31,065 nt of DNA, taken from assembly GCA_038148435.1 (NCBI GenBank), contig JAYQVM010000011.1:1-31065 (forward strand). Direction: 5' to 3'. This stretch comes from UBA5109 sp038148435. Its GTDB lineage: Bacteria > Pseudomonadota > Gammaproteobacteria > Pseudomonadales > Pseudohongiellaceae. The stretch's first letter is position 1. Each line of letters opens with the position of its first letter. Position numbers and translations under genes: made by a program. This document shows positions 1 through 6,576 of this stretch, one piece after another. A model generated the notes under the pieces. It saw only the letters and a list, made by a program, of their open reading frames with translations, was not told the origin of the DNA and searched no databases.

Positions 1-1067
1 GTAACAAGCAGACCCTCGCTGCGGGCCAGATTAACCAACTCGCTGCACGGAGTGTTCAATTCAATTCCGATCATCAGACCCAGACCGCGAATTTCGACGA
101 CTCCAGGGATATCCCCAAGTAAGCTTTGTAGTTCCTTGAGAATTTTCTCACCCTGCATGCGGGCATTGTCCATCAGTTTGTCTGCATGGATTGCCTGGTT
201 TACCGCAAGTCCGGCTGCGCTGGCCAGTGGGTTGCCACCGAAGGTGCTACCATGGTCGCCGGCCTGCAGGATATTAAGAGCACGACCACCAGTCATGCAG
301 GCGCCCATGGGGAAACCATTACCCATTCCCTTGGCTGTCGTCAGGACATCTGGTTGTACCTGGGCGTGCTGAAAGCTGAAATATTTTCCAGTACGGCCAT
401 TTCCGGTCTGAACCTCATCCAGCATGAAGAGTAATTCATGTTGGTCGCACAAGGTCTGCAGCTGTTCCAGATATTTACCCTTGCAGGGGTTGATACCACT
501 TTCTCCCTGAATCGGTTCCAGCAAAATGGCAACGATGTCCTCGTGTTTGACAAGGGCTTTTTCCACGGCTGAAACATCATTCAGCGGAACTCGTTCAAAG
601 CCTTCCAGCAGTGGCGCAAAACCTTTTTGATGTTTGCTGTTGTAAGTGGCACTTAAGGAGCCCATGGAGCGGCCATGAAATGCTCCCTCCATGACGATAA
701 TACGGGGAATTTCATGTCCGCGCTGATGACCATACATGCGGGCAATCTTGATAGCGGCCTCGTTGGCTTCAGTGCCGGAATTGGCAAAGAATACGTGCTG
801 CATTCCTGCGTCCTGGCATAGTCGTTTGGCCAGTTCATCCTGCAAAGGGATCGTATAAAGATTGGAGGTATGAATGAGCTTCTTGGTCTGCTCGATCAAT
901 GCTCTGGTGAATGTAGGGTGGTTGTGACCGAGTGGGCATACGGCAATGCCACTGATGGCATCGAGATATTTTTTGCCTTCCGTGTCAAACAGCCAGACCC
1001 CTTCCCCGTAATCGAACGCTACTGGATAGCGCTTATAGGTCGGCATTACATGTATACTGTCATTCAT
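1..1067 (-). CDS. argD: Acetylornithine aminotransferase (partial, C-terminus beyond the window)
   Basis: This is a PLP-dependent class III aminotransferase of arginine biosynthesis; it converts N-acetylglutamate semialdehyde to N-acetylornithine in the cytoplasm. The minus-strand frame is open from the ATG at 1067 to the left edge, about 355 codons of a family that usually has about 390-400. Visible landmarks are ANSGTEANEAAIK (PLP phosphate binding), GAFHGRSMGSL, the LLEPIQGESG and FMLDEVQTGNGRTG strands, and TTAKGMGNG, which contains the Schiff-base lysine. The family also includes succinylornithine and ornithine aminotransferases. I favour argD because argG lies 9 kb away and the neighbourhood resembles the Pseudomonas arg/bfr block, but paralogue assignment is not certain. 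The start is the first ATG of the frame, and the 240 bases upstream lack other genes. Confidence 0.9.
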   Translation of the reverse strand, partial: MNDSIHVMPTYKRYPVAFDYGEGVWLFDTEGKKYLDAISGIAVCPLGHNHPTFTRALIEQTKKLIHTSNLYTIPLQDELAKRLCQDAGMQHVFFANSGTEANEAAIKIARMYGHQRGHEIPRIIVMEGAFHGRSMGSLSATYNSKHQKGFAPLLEGFERVPLNDVSAVEKALVKHEDIVAILLEPIQGESGINPCKGKYLEQLQTLCDQHELLFMLDEVQTGNGRTGKYFSFQHAQVQPDVLTTAKGMGNGFPMGACMTGGRALNILQAGDHGSTFGGNPLASAAGLAVNQAIHADKLMDNARMQGEKILKELQSLLGDIPGVVEIRGLGLMIGIELNTPCSELVNLARSEGLLV

Positions 1068-1309
1068 GAATCAAACCAAATTGTTAGCTGCCTGCTGGTG
1101 TGACAAATAGACAGCCTTTGAAACGCAAAAGGGCAGCGCAAGCTACCCTAGTTAACAAAACAATATTAACAGAATTCCTTGGTCATGCCATTATTAATCC
1201 CTAATTTGGATAGTTTCGTATAGTTAGAATTTTTTCTCAAAGTTATTGAATTGTTGGGCAAAGAGCAGTAACAATACATCAAATTTTATCTATTTTAAGG
1301 AGAATATGC

Positions 1310-1513
1310 ATGGACATTAACGAAGGAATACAGGATCGGCTAATTCGAGTCGTACTGGGTCTGTTTTTTATCTTGCTGGCCTGGACTGCGGCTTCTTCAT
1401 CTATCTGGATAACCTTGACATTAATCGTCGGTCTGGTGATGACAGTGACAGGTGCTTTTGGCTTCTGCCCGCTCTACAAAATGCTGAAACTGAATACATG
1501 TGGTAATCGCTAA
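1310..1513 (+). CDS. DUF2892 family small inner-membrane protein
   Basis: A 67-residue protein of the YgaP-type DUF2892 membrane family, whose function is not established. The N-terminal MDINEGIQDRLIRVVLG matches the usual amphipathic start of the family. Two hydrophobic helices follow (about residues 13-30 and 33-52), then the family-typical GFCPLYK-like segment with one cysteine and a second cysteine near the end. In some bacteria the domain is fused to or sits beside rhodanese domains; no rhodanese is visible here. A strong ribosome-binding site (AAGGAG) lies about eight bases before the ATG. A nearer ATG at 1306 is out of frame and stops after four codons. It is a single-gene unit between divergent argD and hyuB. 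Confidence 0.85.
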   Translation: MDINEGIQDRLIRVVLGLFFILLAWTAASSSIWITLTLIVGLVMTVTGAFGFCPLYKMLKLNTCGNR

Positions 1514-1629
1514 GTCCCTGAAAATTGCACACCCGACGTACAATCTGCTTTGCTTGTACTGACTGTGACCTAGGTTGAGTTGGTGCAGGGTGACTTGTAA
1601 GACCTATTCTCAGCTGGGCAAATGGAACC

Positions 1630-3195
1630 ATGGACAGTATTGAACTGAGTCTTTTTGTAAGCAGAATGGAAGCTGTCTGCCATGAAATGGGTGTGGTACT
1701 TAGGCGAACTGCTTTTTCTCCCAATATAAAGGATAGACTGGATTTTTCCTGTGCCCTGTTTGATGCGAGGGGAGAGCTTTGCGCCCAAGCTGCGCATATA
1801 CCAGTTCATCTCGGTAGCATGGCCTTCGCCATGCAATCCGTTGTTGACTACTTCGACTGGCATGAAGATGATGTTCTGATTCTGAACGATCCTTTCCTTG
1901 GTGGGACCCATTTGCCGGATGTGACGGTTATCGCTCCTTTATTCGACCAACAGGGAAGCCTTCTGGCTTTCGTGGTCAACCGGGCACATCATGCGAATAT
2001 CGGTTCCGAGTCCCCGGGTTCAATGCCCAATTCAAGTTGTCTGCAGGAAGAGGGCTTAGTCATCGAGCCGCAAAAACTGCTGAATGCGGGACAGATTAAT
2101 CTGCCATTGGCAGAAAAACTGTCAGATTTACAAAATAAGGGCCATGACTTTCAGATTCCTGCTGGTGAGATTGGTGGTGATATTGCGGCACAGTTAAGTG
2201 CGTTACACAGCGGCAAAAGAGGCCTAGGAAAGCTACTGGAGCGATTGGGCAGTGACCAGTTTACAGAAGCATTATGTTTCCTAAATGACTATGCTGAACA
2301 AATTGCGCGCTCAGCTCTGAATAAAATACCGCATGGAAACTATGACTTCGTCGATTACATGGACGATGATGGACTTGGTAAACAGCAGAAGAAAATTCAG
2401 TTGAAATTGAGCGTTGGTGAAAAGGGAATCCTGGCTGATTTCACGGGTACTGACAGTCAGGCTGCTGGGAATATCAACTGCCCCTTGTCAGTAACCGCTG
2501 CGTCGGTCTTTTATGTATTTCGGTGCCTGATGCCCGACCAAACACCTGCTTGTGCCGGTATTTTTCGGCATCTCCAGATCTCGGCTCCTGAAGGCTGCCT
2601 TGTGAATGCTCGCTTTCCAGCGGCGGTGGTGGCAGGCAATGTTGAGACCTCCAGCCGTATTGTTGATGTAGTTCTGGGGGCATTGCAGCAAGCCCTTCCA
2701 CTGGAAATTCCGGCAGCAAGTCAGGGTACCATGAACAATATTGCCATGGGTTCCTACAGCGGAATAAAGTGCTGGGATTACTATGAAACCCTAGCTGGAG
2801 GCACCGGGGCAGGAGCCAAATTTGCCGGAGTCAGCGCTGTGCATAGTCACATGACTAATACCCTGAACACTCCGATAGAAAGCCTTGAAATGCACTATCC
2901 ATTACGAATTCGGCGTTATGCAATTAGACATGGCAGTGGTGGCAAAGGCAGGCATGTCGGTGGTGATGGGCTGATCCGCGAATACGAATTTCTCGAAGCT
3001 ACCCATGTCAGTATTCTTAGTGAGCGTCGGCGTAATGACTGTTGGGGTCTATCAGGGGGCGAGGCTGGCCAAGCCGGACAAAACCTACTGGATGGGTATC
3101 CTCTGCCCGGCAAGTGTTCCTTTACAGCCAGCCCAGGACAACACCTAACCATTCATACTCCTGGCGGAGGTGCTTGGGGAGAGGTGATATCTTAA
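1630..3195 (+). CDS. hyuB: Hydantoinase B / 5-oxoprolinase beta-type subunit (orphan)
   Basis: A 521-residue protein of the HyuB family, the subunit that with HyuA forms ATP-dependent N-methylhydantoinase, 5-oxoprolinase-like or acetone-carboxylase-like enzymes. The N-terminus has the family signature (EMGVVLRRTAFSPNIKDR, residues 19-36), then DFSCALFDARGEL, IPVHLGSM, NDPFLGGTHLPDV (86-98) and RAHHANIG (119-125). The C-terminus is glycine-rich (GSGGKGRHVGGDGL and PGGGAWG). Length is normal for a complete subunit. No HyuA partner is adjacent: the gene upstream is the DUF2892 protein and grxD follows 51 bases downstream. Either the partner is elsewhere in the genome or this subunit works differently. 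The substrate cannot be told from sequence. The ATG at 1630 is the first in frame and aligns with the usual family N-terminus. Confidence 0.88.
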   Translation: MDSIELSLFVSRMEAVCHEMGVVLRRTAFSPNIKDRLDFSCALFDARGELCAQAAHIPVHLGSMAFAMQSVVDYFDWHEDDVLILNDPFLGGTHLPDVTVIAPLFDQQGSLLAFVVNRAHHANIGSESPGSMPNSSCLQEEGLVIEPQKLLNAGQINLPLAEKLSDLQNKGHDFQIPAGEIGGDIAAQLSALHSGKRGLGKLLERLGSDQFTEALCFLNDYAEQIARSALNKIPHGNYDFVDYMDDDGLGKQQKKIQLKLSVGEKGILADFTGTDSQAAGNINCPLSVTAASVFYVFRCLMPDQTPACAGIFRHLQISAPEGCLVNARFPAAVVAGNVETSSRIVDVVLGALQQALPLEIPAASQGTMNNIAMGSYSGIKCWDYYETLAGGTGAGAKFAGVSAVHSHMTNTLNTPIESLEMHYPLRIRRYAIRHGSGGKGRHVGGDGLIREYEFLEATHVSILSERRRNDCWGLSGGEAGQAGQNLLDGYPLPGKCSFTASPGQHLTIHTPGGGAWGEVIS

Positions 3196-3246
3196 GAAAC
3201 CTAAATCAGCTAAAATACGCCATTGAATTAAGTAGCAGGAACTCCT

Positions 3247-3585
3247 ATGAGTATTGAAGAAACGATCAAAGACCAGATCAACAAAAACCCTATCATTCTT
3301 TACATGAAGGGTAGTCCCAATCAGCCGCAGTGCGGATTTTCTTCGCAGGCATCACAAATCCTGATGGCTTGTGGCGAACGTTTTGCCTATGTTGATATCC
3401 TTGCAAATCCCGATATCCGCACCAATCTACCAAAAATTTCAGACTGGCCGACTTTTCCGCAACTGTTTGTTGATGGAGAACTGGTTGGCGGCTGCGACAT
3501 CATGACAGAACTTTATCAGAGCGGCGAACTCAAGGCTTTGTTGGGTAAGGTGTCGGGCAAACAAGAAGCGACTGACAACGAATAA
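3247..3585 (+). CDS. grxD: Monothiol glutaredoxin, Grx4 family
   Basis: A 112-residue monothiol glutaredoxin that binds and transfers [2Fe-2S] clusters together with glutathione and BolA-type partners. The active-site CGFS motif is at residues 29-32 within PNQPQCGFSSQ. The glutathione-binding WPTFPQLF and GGCDIMTEL segments follow, as in E. coli GrxD. Length is normal. A ribosome-binding site (AGGA) lies upstream of the ATG. The EamA transporter gene starts 23 bases after the stop, so the two may share a transcript. The nearby bfr/bfd pair fits a local theme of iron and Fe-S homeostasis and, as I recall, grxD is close to bfr in Pseudomonas too. Confidence 0.95.
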   Translation: MSIEETIKDQINKNPIILYMKGSPNQPQCGFSSQASQILMACGERFAYVDILANPDIRTNLPKISDWPTFPQLFVDGELVGGCDIMTELYQSGELKALLGKVSGKQEATDNE

Positions 3586-3608
3586 AAGACAGGGCCAGGG
3601 CCCACTTC

Positions 3609-4478
3609 ATGTCTGATTCGATTCGCGGCGTTTGGTATATGCTGGTGGCGACCTTTGTGTTTTCACTGATGACAGTTTTTGTCAAATTGTTGCCGGATGT
3701 GCCTCCCATGGAGGTGGTTTTCTTCAGAGCAGTGGTAGCCATCCTGCTCTGTCATGTGAGTTTGTACCGACTTAAGATTCCAGCATTCGGACAAGCCAAA
3801 GCGCTACTCATATTACGCGGGCTTTCCGGCGCCTTTGCGCTTATTCTTAATTATTACCTGATCCAGCAGGTGCCGCTTGCAGCCGCTTCGACTCTGGTAT
3901 ATCTGGCTCCTATCTTCACCACAATTTTGGGTATTTATTTCGTCGGTGAAAAAGTCCGGGTTCTGCAGTTTGTGTTTTTCGCATTTAGTTTCAGCGGTAT
4001 TCTGATTATTCAGGGCTTCGATGCCCGTGTTTCCTTTTTTCATCTACTTATCGGTATCAGCTGTTCGATGTTGATGGGCCTTGCATATAACTGTGTCAGG
4101 AAATTGGCCCGAACCGAGCATCCCATTGTCATTATGTATTATTTTCCCCTGCTGTGTTTGCCGGTCACCCTGATCGGTATGCTGTTTGACTGGAAGATGC
4201 CTGTGGGAATTGAGTGGCTCTATCTGTTAATGGTAGGAGTGACCGGACAGCTGGCTCAATACTATCTGACCCGTGCCTACCAGATTGCCGAAATTGCCAC
4301 GGTGTCTATTGTTTCCTATACCAGCATGATTTTCACCCTAAGCCTGGGTTTTATAATGTTTTGTGAGAGTTTCAATGCCATGACTTACCTCGGCATGTTT
4401 CTGGTTATGCTGGGAATCATCTCTAATATTCTGTGGCAACAAAAAAAGTACACAAGGCCGGTACTAGTAGTCGAATAG
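3609..4478 (+). CDS. EamA/DMT-superfamily membrane transporter
   Basis: A 289-residue protein with about ten hydrophobic segments arranged as two EamA repeats, the layout of drug/metabolite-transporter exporters and permeases. The first repeat begins RGVWYMLVATFVFSLMT and contains the VVFFRAVVAILL helix. The second begins near residue 140 (FFHLLIGISCSMLMGLAYN) and ends before a short basic tail. EamA sequences do not reveal the substrate; amino acids, metabolites and S-adenosylmethionine are all possible. It probably lies in a transcript with grxD 23 bases upstream. An intrinsic terminator just after the stop closes the unit. Confidence 0.85.
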   Translation: MSDSIRGVWYMLVATFVFSLMTVFVKLLPDVPPMEVVFFRAVVAILLCHVSLYRLKIPAFGQAKALLILRGLSGAFALILNYYLIQQVPLAAASTLVYLAPIFTTILGIYFVGEKVRVLQFVFFAFSFSGILIIQGFDARVSFFHLLIGISCSMLMGLAYNCVRKLARTEHPIVIMYYFPLLCLPVTLIGMLFDWKMPVGIEWLYLLMVGVTGQLAQYYLTRAYQIAEIATVSIVSYTSMIFTLSLGFIMFCESFNAMTYLGMFLVMLGIISNILWQQKKYTRPVLVVE

Positions 4479-4490
4479 TGATGATTAGTG

Positions 4491-4520
4491 GCAGAGCGTT
4501 GGGCTGTGCTTTTTTCTTTC
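4491..4520 (+). terminator. Intrinsic terminator after the EamA gene
   Basis: GCAGAGC (4491-4497) pairs with GCTGTGC (4503-4509), seven pairs with one central G-G mismatch and a five-base loop. It is followed at once by six Ts and then CTTTC. It lies 13 bases past the EamA stop codon and ahead of the thiamine-binding/transporter pair, which would therefore need its own promoter. Confidence 0.6.
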
Positions 4521-4636
4521 TGATGCTTCAGCAGCACTTTTCAGTGCAGCCCATTTGAGCCGTCTTGATGCTATTGAGAGTCGCCGGCATTACTGACACA
4601 CTTATCATTACTTTAATTGCCTATCAAGAGAGATGA

Positions 4637-4885
4637 ATGAACATTGTCGTCCAAATTTCCATGTATCTTTTCGCCGAAGACTTCAAGGTACCCATCCTAA
4701 GCTTTATCGAAAAACTCAATAGCTATCCCGAGTTACAAATTAGTACCAGTGTCACTTCGACTCTGGTCAGTGGTGATTACGAGCATGTTATGCAGGTGCT
4801 AAAGGAAATGCTTGCCTGGAGTTATATAGAATATGGCAGGGCAGTCTATGTCGCCAAATTTATTCCTGGCATGAGTGCTGAATGA
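4637..4885 (+). CDS. YkoF/MTH1187-like small thiamine-binding protein
   Basis: An 82-residue cytoplasmic protein that I read as a member of the small ferredoxin-like-fold family typified by YkoF and MTH1187 (DUF77). Some of these bind thiamine or its hydroxymethylpyrimidine moiety. Supporting features are the N-terminal beta strand with SMYLFAEDF, the LNSYPELQISTSVTSTLVSG segment typical of the family, and the AVYVAKFIPG C-terminal strand. It is a single domain, whereas Bacillus YkoF carries two. Its stop overlaps the start of the following PnuC-type transporter (ATGA), so the two are translationally coupled. I infer a role in capture or delivery of thiamine or a precursor. I looked for a TPP riboswitch upstream and did not find one. 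The family call is from recall of sequence patterns, not a search. Confidence 0.7.
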   Translation: MNIVVQISMYLFAEDFKVPILSFIEKLNSYPELQISTSVTSTLVSGDYEHVMQVLKEMLAWSYIEYGRAVYVAKFIPGMSAE

Positions 4886-5466
4886 TTGCACAGGGTTTAG
4901 AAATCCTCGCAGTGACACTGGCGATTGCTTATCTTTTACTGGCGGCCAGAGAAAGTATCTTGTGCTGGTACTGTGCTTTTTTCAGTTCCCTGATTTTTGT
5001 ATTTATTTTCTGGGATGTCAGCTTGCTGATGGAGTCCATGCTAAATATTTTTTATGTAGTAATGGCCATAGTGGGCTGGCTGGAATGGAAATACGGCGGT
5101 GGTAATAAACGACACTTAGGTATCAGTAGTCTTCAAATCTGGCATCATGCACTCATCATTTTGGCTATCCTGATACTGGCTTTTGCCAATGGATGGCTGA
5201 TGCAGAATTATACCGATGCGGCCTGGCCCTTCATGGATTCATTCACCACATGGGCCAGTGTTATCACCACCTTCATGGTGGTCTTCAAGGTACTAGAAAA
5301 CTGGCTTTACTGGCTAATGATTGACGCCATTTCCATCGTGCTATACGTCGACCGGGGCTTATTTATGACTGCGCTGCTGTTTGCCACTTATTTAATAATC
5401 GTGATCTTCGCTTACCTGAAATGGCGCAGAATTTACCTGGAAGTAGGTCGAAGACAGCTTGCCTGA
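4882..5466 (+). CDS. pnuT: PnuC-family vitamin transporter, probably PnuT (thiamine) type
   Basis: A 194-residue inner-membrane protein with about six to seven hydrophobic helices. It has the PnuC-family core: helix NIFYVVMAIVGWLEWKYG, the helix after TTWASVITTFMVVFKVLENW, and WLMIDAISIVLYVDRGL followed by a last helix and a basic tail. PnuC proteins are facilitated-diffusion transporters that trap a vitamin by phosphorylation inside the cell; PnuC carries nicotinamide riboside, PnuT thiamine and PnuX riboflavin. The ATGA overlap with a thiamine-binding-type gene makes thiamine or a derivative the best guess. Nicotinamide riboside cannot be excluded from sequence alone, and no NadR-like kinase is nearby. 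It converges with bfr, leaving 18 bases between stop codons. Confidence 0.78.
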   Translation: MIAQGLEILAVTLAIAYLLLAARESILCWYCAFFSSLIFVFIFWDVSLLMESMLNIFYVVMAIVGWLEWKYGGGNKRHLGISSLQIWHHALIILAILILAFANGWLMQNYTDAAWPFMDSFTTWASVITTFMVVFKVLENWLYWLMIDAISIVLYVDRGLFMTALLFATYLIIVIFAYLKWRRIYLEVGRRQLA

Positions 5467-5484
5467 ATCGACTAGTATGGAGCC

Positions 5485-5958
5485 TTATTCTTTGTCCATT
5501 TTTTCGGCCAGGTAATTCTGAATGCCCATTTTCTCAATCAGGCTTAGCTGGGTTTCCAGCCAGTCAACATGAGCTTCCTCATCATCCAGAATTTTCTGAA
5601 ACAGGTCACGTGAGACAAAGTCCCTGACCTCCTCGGAATAGGCAATGGCATCGCGTAAATCCGGAATAGCTTTCATTTCTAGTCCCAGATCGCAATTGAG
5701 CATTTCTTCTGTGTCTTCACCAATATGCAGCTTTCCTAGATCCTGCAGATTGGGCAGACCTTCCAAAAACAAGATGCGTTCAATGATCTCATCCGCATGC
5801 TTCATCTCATCAATGGATTCGTGACGAGTAAAATCAGCCAGTTCCTTGAGTCCCCAGTCCTCAAACATTTTGGCATGCAAAAAATACTGGTTTATGGCGA
5901 TGAGTTCATTGCCCAGTACTTTGTTAAGAAAGGAAATGACCTGTTTATCTCCCTGCAT
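5485..5958 (-). CDS. bfr: Bacterioferritin
   Basis: A 157-residue bacterioferritin subunit. Twenty-four of these form a hollow shell that oxidises Fe(II) and stores it as a ferric mineral, with heme at the dimer interface. All E. coli Bfr ferroxidase ligands are present at the same numbers: E18, E51, H54, E94, E127 and H130. The heme-ligating methionine is M52, in IDEMKHAD. This is therefore the heme-binding, catalytically competent type. The ferredoxin partner bfd is encoded 365 bases upstream on the same strand. No clear Fur box was seen immediately upstream of bfr, so it may have its own promoter in that AT-rich spacer. The ATG at 5958 matches the usual family N-terminus. Confidence 0.97.
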   Translation of the reverse strand: MQGDKQVISFLNKVLGNELIAINQYFLHAKMFEDWGLKELADFTRHESIDEMKHADEIIERILFLEGLPNLQDLGKLHIGEDTEEMLNCDLGLEMKAIPDLRDAIAYSEEVRDFVSRDLFQKILDDEEAHVDWLETQLSLIEKMGIQNYLAEKMDKE

Positions 5959-6323
5959 GCGAATCTCCTAGTTGTAGACACCTAGTATTAATTAAGCTCC
6001 TATTCTGAAGCACTAGAGCGGCAAAGTCCACCGTAAGCTATTCATTTATAAGGATAATATAAACGAGAATGCTTCTTTCTACGTTTCTTACTTGAAATAC
6101 TTAGCCAGCCAAGCCATTGTGTGACTGTCATTTAATGATTGATGAAAGATCCAGTGATCGAAGGTGGGCCAAGGTAAAAATACACCTGTGAAGAGAATCT
6201 AACTGAGTCTTAACTGGCGAAGACTATTTTAGGTAAACTCGTCTGTGCTTCGGGTGAATGGCTTCAAACAATTTGAGACAATTACAGATGGCTTTTAACG
6301 AAGAAGAGGCTAGGTTATAAGGT
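5959..6323. other. Non-coding spacer between bfr and bfd
   Basis: These 365 bases hold no convincing gene on either strand, no tRNA and no clear terminator. The half next to bfr (about 6035-6060) is AT-rich and may carry the bfr promoter, but I could not pick a well-spaced -35/-10 pair. Nothing else stands out. Confidence 0.5.
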
Positions 6324-6509
6324 TTAGGCAGGGTGAAAAGGGGCTTTTTTGGTCGCTGTTTCAACGATTGATTTTGCTTGCTGCATGCATTTACCGCACT
6401 GCGTCGAAACACCCAGAGAGCGTCGAATTTCAGCAAAGGAACTAACACCCCCATTGATAGAGTCTCTGATCTGGCGATCGGTAACAGCTTTGCAAAGACA
6501 AATGTACAT
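6324..6509 (-). CDS. bfd: Bacterioferritin-associated ferredoxin
   Basis: A 61-residue [2Fe-2S] ferredoxin that docks on bacterioferritin and passes electrons to the heme to release stored iron. The Bfd fold is shown by MYICLCKAVTDRQI (CxC pair at residues 4 and 6) and, later, GVSTQCGKCMQQAKSIV with the CxxC pair. The spacing is that of E. coli Bfd. The start is the ATG at 6509, with GAGG about nine bases upstream. The promoter just upstream carries a Fur box, so expression should rise when iron is scarce. It is encoded upstream of bfr on the same strand and is separated from the AMP-ligase gene by the promoter. Confidence 0.95.
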   Translation of the reverse strand: MYICLCKAVTDRQIRDSINGGVSSFAEIRRSLGVSTQCGKCMQQAKSIVETATKKAPFHPA

Positions 6510-6547
6510 GGGTGAATCCTCAGTAAATAAACCTCTTGTAGATGAGA

Positions 6548-6576
6548 ATATTAACCTTAATGAGAATCATTGTCAA
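6548..6576 (-). promoter_or_regulatory. Sigma-70 promoter of bfd
   Basis: On the minus strand TTGACA (6576-6571), a 17-base spacer and TAATAT (6553-6548) form a near-consensus promoter pointing at bfd, whose ATG is about 39 bases past the -10. A Fur box fills the spacer. The promoter starts one base past the stop codon of the upstream ligase gene. Confidence 0.85.
6556..6574. promoter_or_regulatory. Fur box overlapping the bfd promoter
   Basis: Reading the plus strand from 6556, 15 of 19 bases match the classical Fur consensus, with the core AATGAGAATCATTGTC at 6559-6574. It lies within the -35/-10 spacer of the bfd promoter, the position expected for iron-dependent repression. A second, weaker motif (GATGAGAATATT, 6541-6552) abuts it and may extend the site. 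Confidence 0.85.

Noticed and set aside
1055..1075. ATTCATGAAT palindrome at the argD start as an ArgR box
   Set aside because: The half-sites are in the wrong order for an ARG box (which needs TGAAT then ATTCA), and the palindrome includes the start codon by chance.
1570..1911. Minus-strand frame of 113 codons opposite the start of hyuB
   Set aside because: It is antisense to a well-conserved family N-terminus and shows no recognisable protein features. Many similar antisense frames over rsx, metG, argG and folD were rejected for the same reason.
4479..4636. Possible TPP riboswitch upstream of the thiamine-binding/PnuT pair
   Set aside because: I looked for the CTGAGA and ACCTGAT...GCCAGCG-type elements of the THI box and did not find them; only an intrinsic terminator is convincing.
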